Below are positions 1 to 6,758 of a stretch of 12,159 bases of DNA, in pieces; position 1 is the stretch's first letter; the number at the start of each line of letters is the position of its first letter. Origin of the DNA: Gammaproteobacteria bacterium (GTDB lineage Bacteria > Pseudomonadota > Gammaproteobacteria > Arenicellales > JAOTYS01); contig JAOTYS010000096.1 in assembly GCA_029861795.1 (NCBI GenBank), positions 1 to 12,159 of the forward strand, in the 5' to 3' direction. Position numbers and translations under genes: made by a program. The notes below the pieces were generated by a model. The model did not search any database, was not told where the DNA came from, and worked only from the letters and a program-made list of their open reading frames with translations.

Positions 1-475
1 GGCCACACGACAAGGCACAAATAACCCCGAAGCCGATCTTGACTATGGTCGATTTTTATGTGTACGTGATCGCGTCGACGAGGGAGTCGTGCATCTCAAA
101 AAAGTATTGGATACCCCGGCGTACCCGCGGCTTGAGATCGTCAATATGTATATCGGCGAATGCCTGATGCGTAAACCTGATTACACAGCAGCAGAATCTT
201 ACTTTCGCGCGGCGCTGGCGGTCAATCCGCGACTCACAGGAGCCTTGTACAATATGGCCACGCTCATGTATGAAACTGGATCTTATCTTTTGGCTCGAGC
301 GTACTTGGAACGGTACTTTGAAATCGGTCGCGAAACGCCTGGTGCCTTGCTGTTGGCCGTAAAGACTGAGCTGCAGCTCGGCGCCGATGACTTGGTAGCT
401 ACCTATTCGTCGCGGTTGCGGACACAGTTCGCAGGGTCAAAGGAGGTGCAAGAATTGGAGCAGTTGGATGAATAG
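1..475 (+). CDS. pilW: PilW/PilF-type type IV pilus biogenesis TPR lipoprotein, 3' part
   Basis: The reading frame is open from base 2, so the 5' end, including any lipoprotein signal, lies outside the window; 157 residues are visible. The segment NNPEADLDYGRFLC followed by alternating helices (EIVNMYIGECLMRKPDYTAA, then AESYFRAALAVNPRLTGALY) has the spacing of tetratricopeptide repeats. The wording 'NNPEADLDYGRFLC ... AESYFRAALAVNPRL ... LLARAYLERYFE' matches what I know of PilW/PilF, the outer-membrane pilotin that helps the PilQ secretin assemble. Position upstream of hisS-yfgM-bamB-der fits the standard gammaproteobacterial order. A GTG at 89 is an internal codon, not the start. A strong Shine-Dalgarno-like AAGGAGGTG at 440-448 and GGAG at 457-460 lie inside its 3' end and serve, if anything, the overlapping ORF at 468. 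Family call is by pattern memory and synteny, not a search. Confidence 0.85.
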   Translation, partial: ATRQGTNNPEADLDYGRFLCVRDRVDEGVVHLKKVLDTPAYPRLEIVNMYIGECLMRKPDYTAAESYFRAALAVNPRLTGALYNMATLMYETGSYLLARAYLERYFEIGRETPGALLLAVKTELQLGADDLVATYSSRLRTQFAGSKEVQELEQLDE

Positions 476-554
476 TTTTCAGCCCGGCGTGCGCGACAAA
501 GTGAGGATCCCCACTCGATATGACACTACAACGGTGTGTCTTAGTGTCCGTTAG
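468..554 (+). CDS. Possible 28-aa ORF coupled to the pilW stop; maybe a rodZ remnant
   Basis: ATG at 468-470 overlaps the end of pilW (stop 473-475) and is preceded by GGAG at 457-460 with 7 nt spacing, a good ribosome binding site. The peptide begins MNSFQPGVRDKVRIPTRYD and ends at TAG 552-554. In many gammaproteobacteria rodZ follows pilW directly and starts with a short Pro-Gly-x-Arg-rich stretch before its HTH domain; 'QPGVRDKVR' is only faintly reminiscent of that. So this could be the truncated start of a deleted rodZ, a real micropeptide, or chance. The initiation signals are visible; any function or ancestry is inference. Confidence 0.25.
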   Translation: MNSFQPGVRDKVRIPTRYDTTTVCLSVR

Positions 555-716
555 GGCAGTGGTTGCGAACCTGAATTTATTGCGTTCCCTTTGTTAGATC
601 TGCGAAGCCAACCGTCAAAAACGGGCTCCGAGTTCCACGCAATGTACACCCGAATGAAGAATGGGTGTGGTTTGATAATGCCTAGGTTCAATGTATTTGC
701 GTTGTAGGATTGGACA
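476..716. other. pilW-hisS intergenic gap in place of the usual rodZ-ispG
   Basis: This 241-bp gap has no convincing long gene on either strand; the minus-strand frame at 551-799 runs into hisS and looks like a shadow. A perfect 7-bp inverted repeat GACACTA/TAGTGTC (522-528 and 542-548, 13-nt loop) competes with a smaller GACAC/GTGTC hairpin (522-526 and 536-540). Neither is followed by a T run, so termination is doubtful. A TTGATA at 672-677 and GATAAT at 674-679 are promoter-like words but lack a properly spaced partner. The hisS ribosome binding site AGGA is at 706-709. Confidence 0.5.
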
Positions 717-2024
717 ATGGAGCTGATACAAGCCGTTCGTGGAATGAACGATATCCTACCTGGCGCCGTCGAGGCTTGGCAGCGCTTAGAGGATGTCATT
801 CGTGAAGTGATGGCCGAATATGCTTATCAGGAGATTCGAATACCGATACTAGAACGCACAACATTGTTCGCCAGATCCATCGGCGAGCAGACCGACATCG
901 TAGAGAAGGAAATGTATACCTTCGACGATCGAAATGGCGATAGCCTGACGTTACGCCCCGAAGGTACTGTTGGTTGTGTGCGTGCAGGTGTACAGCACGG
1001 CTTGTTTCACAATCGTCAGGTTCGTTTGTGGTATTTAGGACCGATGTTTCGGCATGAGAGGCCACAGAAAGGTCGATATCGGCAGTTCCATCAGTTTGGC
1101 GCGGAAGCCATTGGGTGGGACGGACCAGACGTGGATGCCGAATTAATTTTCACTGCGGGTCGTGTATTCCACGTATTGAATATAGAGGGCGTGGAGCTTG
1201 AAATTAATTCACTCGGGTCTCCCGATGCGCGTGCTAAGTATCACACGTACTTGGTTGATTACTTCGAATCGCGACGGGATGAACTGGATGCTGACAGTCT
1301 GAAGCGGTTACAGCGCAATCCATTGCGAATTCTGGATAGTAAGAATCCAGAGATGCAGTCGGTAATTGAGCAGGCGCCTGTTCTGATAGATCATCTCGAC
1401 GACGAATCGCTGCGGCATTTTGAAGGTCTTTGCCATTGTCTCGATGACGCGGGCGTTCCCTATCGTATTAACCATCGACTCGTTCGTGGACTGGATTACT
1501 ACACTCGCACGGTATTCGAGTGGGTCAGTGGTGCCCTGGGGGCGCAGAGTGCAGTCTGCGCTGGGGGGCGTTACGATCGCCTGGTGGAGCAACTCGGCGG
1601 TAGACCGACTCCTGCAGCAGGTTATGCTCTGGGTCTGGAACGATTGGTAGAATTAATGAGATTATCTGCCGGCGACCATCGGAGTGTCCCAGATGCCTAT
1701 TTCGTCACAGTCGGTGAAGCGGCGGAGCTGCGGGCGGTGCAGCTTGCGGAGTCGTTGCGTGACCAAGGTTTTCGTATTCAAAGCAACTGCGGTGGCGGGA
1801 GCTTGAAGAGCCAAATGAAACGCGGGGATCAAAGTGGTGCGGGATTCGCGATCTTGTTGGGAGAACGTGAGATGCAACAAGGAGTGGTGAGTATCAAACC
1901 TTTGCGGTCTGACGCGCAGCAGGAACTTGTGGCTTTTGACCAAATTGCGACGGCATTAGGTACAAGGGTATCGCAGTGTGGCGAGGGCCGTGTGCGCTCC
2001 ACCAAACATCCTGTTCGGGAGTAG
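717..2024 (+). CDS. hisS: Histidyl-tRNA synthetase
   Basis: Class II aminoacyl-tRNA synthetase that charges tRNA-His with histidine in the cytoplasm. The N-terminus [12 protein letters not shown] is the family signature. Motif 2 lies at residues 108-133 ([20 protein letters not shown] and following). The histidine-specific HisA motif is at 255-269 ([15 protein letters not shown]), with AGGRYDRL at 282-289 and motif 3 at about 301-310 ([10 protein letters not shown]). Residues ~325-415 form the anticodon-binding domain. At 435 residues it is slightly longer than the E. coli enzyme (about 424), with a basic tail after residue 418. ATG 717 is chosen because it gives the canonical N-terminus and has AGGA at 706-709, 7 nt upstream. 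The next gene starts 11 nt after the stop, so hisS-yfgM-bamB probably form one transcript. All recognised catalytic motifs look intact. Confidence 0.98.
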   Translation: MELIQAVRGMNDILPGAVEAWQRLEDVIREVMAEYAYQEIRIPILERTTLFARSIGEQTDIVEKEMYTFDDRNGDSLTLRPEGTVGCVRAGVQHGLFHNRQVRLWYLGPMFRHERPQKGRYRQFHQFGAEAIGWDGPDVDAELIFTAGRVFHVLNIEGVELEINSLGSPDARAKYHTYLVDYFESRRDELDADSLKRLQRNPLRILDSKNPEMQSVIEQAPVLIDHLDDESLRHFEGLCHCLDDAGVPYRINHRLVRGLDYYTRTVFEWVSGALGAQSAVCAGGRYDRLVEQLGGRPTPAAGYALGLERLVELMRLSAGDHRSVPDAYFVTVGEAAELRAVQLAESLRDQGFRIQSNCGGGSLKSQMKRGDQSGAGFAILLGEREMQQGVVSIKPLRSDAQQELVAFDQIATALGTRVSQCGEGRVRSTKHPVRE

Positions 2025-2035
2025 CATAGGTAACG

Positions 2036-2674
2036 ATGGATCCGCATTTTTCAGACGACGAACAACTTGCAAAGCTCAAAGACTGGTGGAAGCGCAATGG
2101 CACAGCCATTGTCTGGGGCGGTATCCTTGGAATCAGTGTGGTGGTGGGGACCACGGGTTGGAGATATTACTTGGAGCGTAGGGCCGAACAGGCCTCGGGG
2201 CTTTATCAACAAATGCTGCGGTTGGAATGGGACGGGAGCCTAGATGAGGCTAGCAGTAAGGGATTGGAGCTGCGCGATGGTTATGCGAAGACGGCTTACG
2301 CGGGAAAATCGGCGTTGATATTGGCAAAGATCAAATTCAATCAGGGCGAACGTGATGCTGCCATGAAGCAACTCAAATGGGCTATAGATAATTCCACCGA
2401 AACAGCGACGCAACATGCGGCGAGATTGCGGCTGGCATACCTGCTGTTGGACGAGGGTGAATTGGATGAGGCGCGGACGTATCTAGACGTTCAGGAAACG
2501 GGTGGCTTTCAGTCAGAATATGAGGAGCTGAGCGGCGATCTATATGTCGCCGCCGGGCAGTCGGCTGAGGCGCTATCATCCTATCAGCGGGCGCTGGACA
2601 CGCTGCCCGTTGGGTCCAGGCATCATGACATTCTTAGGATGAAGTTGGATGACGTGACCACCGAGAAGCAGTAG
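2036..2674 (+). CDS. yfgM: YfgM-type inner-membrane TPR-like protein (SecYEG ancillary)
   Basis: A 212-residue protein with a short cytoplasmic N-terminus (FSDDEQLAKLKDWWKRNG), one transmembrane helix at about residues 23-41 (TAIVWGGILGISVVVGTTG) and a helical periplasmic part with TPR-like pairs, for example AALILAKIKF-type helices, LRLAYLLLDEGELDEARTYL and YVAAGQSAEALSSYQRAL. In E. coli, YfgM is a single-pass protein that associates with the SecYEG translocon and the periplasmic chaperone PpiD; that role is carried over from the family. The ATG at 2036 has AGG at 2027-2029 upstream. It lies between hisS and bamB, exactly as in the standard cluster, with 11 nt and 3 nt gaps. Confidence 0.93.
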   Translation: MDPHFSDDEQLAKLKDWWKRNGTAIVWGGILGISVVVGTTGWRYYLERRAEQASGLYQQMLRLEWDGSLDEASSKGLELRDGYAKTAYAGKSALILAKIKFNQGERDAAMKQLKWAIDNSTETATQHAARLRLAYLLLDEGELDEARTYLDVQETGGFQSEYEELSGDLYVAAGQSAEALSSYQRALDTLPVGSRHHDILRMKLDDVTTEKQ

Positions 2675-2677
2675 ATC

Positions 2678-3835
2678 ATGAGAAAAATACTGGTAATCAC
2701 AATGACGTTGTTGTTGGCAGCTTGCGGTGGGGGCAAGAAAAGTGCTGCCGAAGATGATCAGTCCCGGCCCGCAGCGCTGCCTGAGATACAGCCAGAGGTG
2801 ACGCTCAAAAAGTTGTGGAGTCGCAGTGTTAGCTCCGATACTAAGGAGCTCCATGTTACTTTGGTCCCAGCGCTGGTTGACGGAATTGTATACATGGCTG
2901 ATCACACTGGACGCATCACTGCGACCGATGGTGTGACCGGAAAGTCCGTGTGGCAGCAACGCTTAAAAGTGGAGATTACCGCTGGCATTGGTCATGGCGA
3001 AGGATTGATCTATATAGGTACCGGGCAAGGTGCCTTGATTGCCATCAATATGGAAGATGGCAAAGTCCAATGGGAGACTGGGATACTGGGCGAAGTGTTG
3101 GCGCCACCGATGGCCGATGAAAGTATTGTAGTGGCGAGGACAATAGACGGCAGGGTCTATGGACTGTCTACTTCAGATGGCGAACAACGATGGTCCTATC
3201 AGCGCGAAGTTCCTAGTCTGACATTGCGCGGCGATTCAGCTGTATTGGTGGATCAGGGAGTGGCCATAGCCGGGTTCGCCAACGGCAAGGTAGTCGTTAG
3301 CGATTTGGAGGCTGGAACTTTGCTTTGGGAAATAACCGCAGCCCATCCCCGCGGACGCGATGAAATTGAGAGATTGATTGATATAGATGCACAGCCATTA
3401 TTGGTAGGTAGTGTATTGTACGTTGGCGTCTACCAGAGCCAAGTGATGGCGTTAGCCCTAGGCACGCGTCGCATACTGTGGACACGAGATCTGTCGACGT
3501 TCCGGGATATTGGGGCAGATAATGACCGTGTATATGTCAGCGACGACCAGGACCACATCATGGCTTTGAGTCGGCTAACGGGCGACGTCTCGTGGAGTCA
3601 GGAAGGACTCCACCAGCGCGGGCTTACACCTCCTACCGTTGTTGGCGATTATGTCGTAGTCGGTGATTTTGAGGGATATGTTCATCTCCTAGATAAGGGC
3701 GATGGTCGCTTGGTAGGTAGAATAAAAGTCGGTGGCGATGGTGTCAGCGCAAAGTGTCTTGCGCAGGGCGATACACTATATGTAATTACACGGAAAGGGG
3801 TTTTGTCCGCGCTGAAACTAACAGGCAGTTTATGA
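2678..3835 (+). CDS. bamB: Outer-membrane assembly lipoprotein BamB
   Basis: BamB is the beta-propeller lipoprotein of the BAM complex, which folds beta-barrel proteins into the outer membrane. The 385-residue product starts with a short lipoprotein signal (MRKILVITMTLLLAACGGG): lipobox LAAC with the lipidated Cys at residue 16, and Gly rather than Asp at +2, consistent with outer-membrane sorting. Propeller blades of the PQQ-like type repeat through the protein, e.g. GIVYMADHTGRITATDGVTG, GLIYIGTGQGALIAINMEDG, GRVYGLSTSDGEQRWSY, SQVMALALGTRRILWTRDL, DHIMALSRLTGDVSW and GYVHLLDKGDGRLVG. Each blade carries the 'V-x-A-L-x-x-x-T/D-G-x-x-x-W' pattern. The gene starts 3 nt after yfgM and is probably cotranscribed with it. 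A hairpin follows the stop. Confidence 0.96.
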   Translation: MRKILVITMTLLLAACGGGKKSAAEDDQSRPAALPEIQPEVTLKKLWSRSVSSDTKELHVTLVPALVDGIVYMADHTGRITATDGVTGKSVWQQRLKVEITAGIGHGEGLIYIGTGQGALIAINMEDGKVQWETGILGEVLAPPMADESIVVARTIDGRVYGLSTSDGEQRWSYQREVPSLTLRGDSAVLVDQGVAIAGFANGKVVVSDLEAGTLLWEITAAHPRGRDEIERLIDIDAQPLLVGSVLYVGVYQSQVMALALGTRRILWTRDLSTFRDIGADNDRVYVSDDQDHIMALSRLTGDVSWSQEGLHQRGLTPPTVVGDYVVVGDFEGYVHLLDKGDGRLVGRIKVGGDGVSAKCLAQGDTLYVITRKGVLSALKLTGSL

Positions 3836-3838
3836 GTT

Positions 3839-3862
3839 AACGGCACAGCTTCTGTGCCAGTT
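3839..3862 (+). terminator. Hairpin after bamB, weak terminator candidate
   Basis: GGCACAG (3842-3848), 3-nt loop CTT, CTGTGCC (3852-3858) form a perfect 7-bp stem. Allowing a bulged A3859, AAC/GTT adds three more pairs (3839-3841 with 3860-3862). The T run after it is only TTT, so termination may be partial and read-through into der is possible. Confidence 0.45.
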
Positions 3863-3927
3863 TGGCGCGAGTCCTGAATTGGCATTTTATTTGGGCTCGC
3901 TAGGGTTACATCTCATTCCACATATCC

Positions 3928-5277
3928 ATGATTCCAGTTATTGCTCTTGTGGGCCGACCCAACGTCGGCAAATCCACTTTGTTTAACCGTCTCACTGGAA
4001 GCCGTGACGCTTTGGTTGAAGAACGCCCCGGAGTAACACGAGACCGGCTTTATGGGCTGGGTCGCTCGTCACAACGAACGTACTATGTGGTCGATACTGG
4101 CGGTGTAGCGTCAGCTGAAGCAGATGACATTCAAAAGAAGTTAAACAACCAAGTTGATGCCGCGCTGGAGGATTGCGACGCGATAGTACATGTGGTTGAT
4201 GGGCGCACTGGAGCGCTTCCAGAAGATTTTGATCTTGCCAATAGAATTCGTCGTATGACGAAACCAGTATTCGTCGCCGTCAATAAATCGGAAGGAGTAT
4301 CCCCCGAGGTCGCGTGCTCTGAGTTTCAATCTTTGGGCCTTGGTCAGCCCTGGGCTGTTTCTGCCTTGCATGGCGATAGAGTGGCGAAGCTGATTGAGGC
4401 AGTACTATCCAGAGTGTCAGATGCGGGGACCGAGCGAATTCCTGAGTCAATGCCGTATGTGGCCGTAGTGGGTAGGCCAAACGTTGGCAAATCTACCCTA
4501 ATCAATGCATTGCTGCGGCAAAATAGAGTAGTGGTTGCGGAACAACCCGGCACGACACGCGATAGTGTAAAGATACCTTTTCGTTATGACGGTGATAACT
4601 ATGTACTGGTGGATACTGCGGGAATGCGTCGGCGAGCTCGCGTGCAAGATAAGCTTGAAAGTTTTTCGGTGCTAAAGACATTACAAGCTATTGATCAAGC
4701 CAATGTCGTAATTTTCATGCTAGATGCGCAATCTGGTGTTTCAGATCAGGATGCGACTATTGCCGGGCTTATAGAGGACAGCGGTCGCTCTGTGGTGTTG
4801 TTAGTAAACAAATTGGATAACCTGACGGCCTATCAACGCAAACGAATGCGACTCGATATAGACCGAAAACTAAGGTTTCTCCACGATATAGAACCCCAGT
4901 GGGTGTCCGCGCTACATGGCACTGGTTTGTCCCGAATCATTCCGGCGGTGCGCTGCGCACATCATTCGGCAATGAAATCATTCACTACGTCAGAGTTGAA
5001 CCGATATCTTGCGGAGGCCACCGCGGCGGTGCCGCCTCCCACCGCAGGAGGTAGGCGAATTCGTCTCAGATATGCGCATCAAGGTGGCAGAAATCCCCCT
5101 ACCATAGTGATCCACGGAAATCTGGTCAGCCGTATCCCCGAATCATACCGTCGCTATTTGGCAAACTATTTTCGTCGGCATGGCGGACTGACCGGCACAC
5201 CCGTGAGAGTGCTGTTCAAGCAGAGCGGGAATCCATACCGAATTATGGGTAAAAGGCCTAAAGTTGGTGCTCCTTGA
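3928..5277 (+). CDS. der: Ribosome assembly GTPase Der (EngA)
   Basis: Essential GTPase with two tandem G domains that acts in assembly of the large (50S) ribosomal subunit. G domain 1: P-loop GRPNVGKS (residues 9-16), PGVTRD (34-39), DTGG (56-59), NKSE (119-122). G domain 2: GRPNVGKS (182-189), PGTTRD (207-212), DTAG (229-232), NKLD (294-297), SALHGTG. The C-terminal KH-like domain covers about 355-435 (RIRLRYAHQGGRNPPTIVIHG onward, then NPYRIMGKRP). At 449 residues the length is normal. The first G4 motif reads NKSE instead of NKxD, a conservative change. ATG 3928 gives the standard N-terminus MIPVIALVGRPNVGKS, though no good ribosome binding site is visible at normal spacing. It sits 92 nt after bamB, behind a hairpin. 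Confidence 0.97.
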   Translation: MIPVIALVGRPNVGKSTLFNRLTGSRDALVEERPGVTRDRLYGLGRSSQRTYYVVDTGGVASAEADDIQKKLNNQVDAALEDCDAIVHVVDGRTGALPEDFDLANRIRRMTKPVFVAVNKSEGVSPEVACSEFQSLGLGQPWAVSALHGDRVAKLIEAVLSRVSDAGTERIPESMPYVAVVGRPNVGKSTLINALLRQNRVVVAEQPGTTRDSVKIPFRYDGDNYVLVDTAGMRRRARVQDKLESFSVLKTLQAIDQANVVIFMLDAQSGVSDQDATIAGLIEDSGRSVVLLVNKLDNLTAYQRKRMRLDIDRKLRFLHDIEPQWVSALHGTGLSRIIPAVRCAHHSAMKSFTTSELNRYLAEATAAVPPPTAGGRRIRLRYAHQGGRNPPTIVIHGNLVSRIPESYRRYLANYFRRHGGLTGTPVRVLFKQSGNPYRIMGKRPKVGAP

Positions 5278-5294
5278 CTTGCGGTGAGCACGAA

Positions 5295-5319
5295 TGCGTC
5301 GACACATGTGGTCGACGCA
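5295..5319. terminator. Perfect 9-bp inverted repeat after der
   Basis: TGCGTCGAC (5295-5303) and GTCGACGCA (5311-5319) pair perfectly around a 7-nt loop, 17 nt after the der stop. CACATGTG at 5303-5310 is itself a palindrome across the loop. There is no T run, so it may be a Rho-dependent end, an RNA-stabilising hairpin, or a protein-binding dyad rather than a classical intrinsic terminator. Confidence 0.4.
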
Positions 5320-5348
5320 GGACTGTATGAGTTCGAGAGCTCAAGATC

Positions 5349-5369
5349 TATTATACAATACGGTATTGT
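5349..5369. promoter_or_regulatory. Operator-like dyad overlapping -10-like sequences
   Basis: ACAATAC-G-GTATTGT (5355-5369) is a perfect 15-bp dyad with a one-base centre, the shape of a dimeric repressor operator. It overlaps TACAAT (5354-5359) and abuts TATTAT (5349-5354), each five of six matches to the sigma-70 -10 box. No good -35 box is seen at the right distance (best is TTCGAG at 5332-5337). Its place between der and the unknown helical gene suggests a regulated promoter for the latter; this is inference. Confidence 0.35.
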
Positions 5370-5393
5370 TCTGCTGCGCGTGCAGATAGGAGA

Positions 5394-5435
5394 ATGAAGG
5401 AGTCTGATTTCCAACTGATTCCTTGCAACAAATGA
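5394..5435 (+). CDS. Possible 13-aa leader ORF, ATGA overlap with next gene
   Basis: ATG 5394 opens a 13-codon frame (MKESDFQLIPCNK) whose TGA at 5433-5435 overlaps the ATG (5432-5434) of the following gene. AGGAG at 5388-5392 is only 1 nt from this ATG, closer than ideal. The downstream gene has no ribosome binding site of its own at normal spacing, so translation by coupling from this leader is plausible. It could equally be chance; a short frame of this size is expected often. Confidence 0.25.
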   Translation: MKESDFQLIPCNK

Positions 5436-6613
5436 ACATTAGTATCACAAATGAGATTCTCACGAAGAAGCAAAAAGAGATGCTCGTAGTGATGACTGCC
5501 CTTTCATTTATCGAAGGGAATGCATTAATGACAAACGAGCAGCTAAATGATGCGAAGAGGAGTCTTCAAGCATTGTTTATCCGAACGAGTGGTCAAGAGA
5601 CCATGCTTCGCAAGCTTATCGAGATATTAAAGATCAACAAGGATTTGCATCAAGCGTTTAGTTCGATTTCCATGATTACTACTCAGATTTCCATGGGAAC
5701 TGAAACAGTCGTCAAGAAGATAGACTATCTCAAGCAATATTCGAGTCGGTTGCAACTAACTCCGCAGGAGAGTACAGACTTTTTTGGGCCTTTTTTGTCG
5801 TTTACCCATGGATTTCAAGAAAGCGTGCGGGAGTTTAGCAAACATATGTCGAGATACCTCGAGTTGCGTGAGGAAGAAGCGCGCAGGACGCATGAGTTTA
5901 GGATTGCGCAGGAAGCGAGTAAAAGGCTTAAGAAGCGCTTATCAAGCACCTTGGGTAAAGAGGCGCAGGGAGAAGTAGAGGAGAATATCCGCACGGAAGT
6001 ACTAGGTACCTTTGATTATGCTGAAGCCCGAGATCGTTTGGAAGAAAGCCGACGGGAATCTAGAGTGATGGCTAGGCGCATTAATGGAGTGCTTCAACAG
6101 ATGAAGGCCATGTGTCAGATGGCTATGAATCCGGACATGCGTGATAAGGCCGATTCCAGGCCAGTTAAACATAATCAGTATGTGGATATATTTGCTACGT
6201 TTTCCAGCGCGCTGAAAAGATATTCCAGACTCGGACAGATCAAGGATTTCATAATCGATTACTTTAAGCTTTATCAGCGTGCGTACGGCATGTTTGCTTT
6301 GGACTTTAATAGTTTTAATCAAGCGGTTGAGACGATCTCAAACAATACCGCAGAGTACTTCCAGTCGAAGCAGGAAGACGAAGACATTCGCATAAAACGA
6401 GACAAGCTTGAAAAGCTAGAAGGACTCATCCCATTCCTGGAAACTGCAAACGCGCATATTATCGATCAGACGGTTGAGAATTTTTCGAGATTCTCTAGGA
6501 CGCTATCTGATATCATTTCTCTAGATCAAGCTCAGTGGGCCCACGTCAGTGAGCAACTACTCGTCGCTAAGGTTGCGGCTGAAGCTGATTTGACCACAAG
6601 ATTAGGCGAATAG
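5432..6613 (+). CDS. Unrecognised all-helical cytoplasmic protein, ~393 aa
   Basis: I do not recognise this family. The product (393 aa from ATG 5432; 396 aa from an alternative TTG at 5423) has no signal peptide and no membrane segment. It is predicted almost wholly helical: a helical N-terminus (EILTKKQKEMLVVMTALSFI), then highly charged heptad-like stretches around residues 140-180 (YLELREEEARRTHEFRIAQE) and 195-235 (EARDRLEESRRESRVMARRI), and further helices to the end (DKLEKLEGLIPFLETANAHI). Coiled-coil or bundle architecture suggests a scaffold or partner-binding role, but nothing shows catalysis. The AAGGAG at 5397-5402 is about 29 nt from ATG 5432, too far to drive it directly; ATG was preferred over TTG because of the ATGA overlap with a leader ORF. 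Two sampled lines were near 40% GC and a third about 47%, lower than der. Confidence 0.85.
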   Translation: MNISITNEILTKKQKEMLVVMTALSFIEGNALMTNEQLNDAKRSLQALFIRTSGQETMLRKLIEILKINKDLHQAFSSISMITTQISMGTETVVKKIDYLKQYSSRLQLTPQESTDFFGPFLSFTHGFQESVREFSKHMSRYLELREEEARRTHEFRIAQEASKRLKKRLSSTLGKEAQGEVEENIRTEVLGTFDYAEARDRLEESRRESRVMARRINGVLQQMKAMCQMAMNPDMRDKADSRPVKHNQYVDIFATFSSALKRYSRLGQIKDFIIDYFKLYQRAYGMFALDFNSFNQAVETISNNTAEYFQSKQEDEDIRIKRDKLEKLEGLIPFLETANAHIIDQTVENFSRFSRTLSDIISLDQAQWAHVSEQLLVAKVAAEADLTTRLGE

Positions 6614-6642
6614 TCAGGACCAAACCCAATTATGTTGAGTTG

Positions 6643-6692
6643 AGAGGCACCAATCCGGTGCTGCGCCCATTGTGGGTCTGATTCTGGCCTCT
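6643..6692 (+). promoter_or_regulatory. Possible three-way-junction RNA element upstream of the GlpD-like gene
   Basis: AGAGG (6643-6647) pairs with CCTCT (6688-6692), enclosing two hairpins: CACC/GGTG (6648-6651 with 6657-6660, loop AATCC) and CCCA/TGGG (6666-6669 with 6673-6676, loop TTG). The result is a compact three-way junction 66 nt before the next start codon and 29 nt after the previous stop. No T run follows. It may be a terminator-like structure of the upstream gene, a leader regulatory element, or coincidence. I do not recognise a known riboswitch class. The rest of the 145-bp gap (6614-6758) shows no convincing promoter. Confidence 0.25.
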
Positions 6693-6758
6693 TAGGTGCA
6701 CTTCCTGGGATTAGATATCAGTGTCTGCGTTAGTGTCCCAAGGCAGGCTGTGCACTGA

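Noticed and set aside
672..699. TTGATA (672-677) with TATTTG (694-699) as a hisS promoter
   Set aside because: The -10 match is only three of six, and the start of transcription would fall on the ribosome binding site at 706-709.
551..799. 82-codon minus-strand frame across the pilW-hisS gap
   Set aside because: It runs into hisS in antisense, has no ribosome binding site noted and no family resemblance.
541..6738. TTAGTGTCC occurs at 541-549 and again at 6730-6738, both in intergenic gaps
   Set aside because: A shared 9-mer is expected by chance in 12 kb, and flanking bases do not match.
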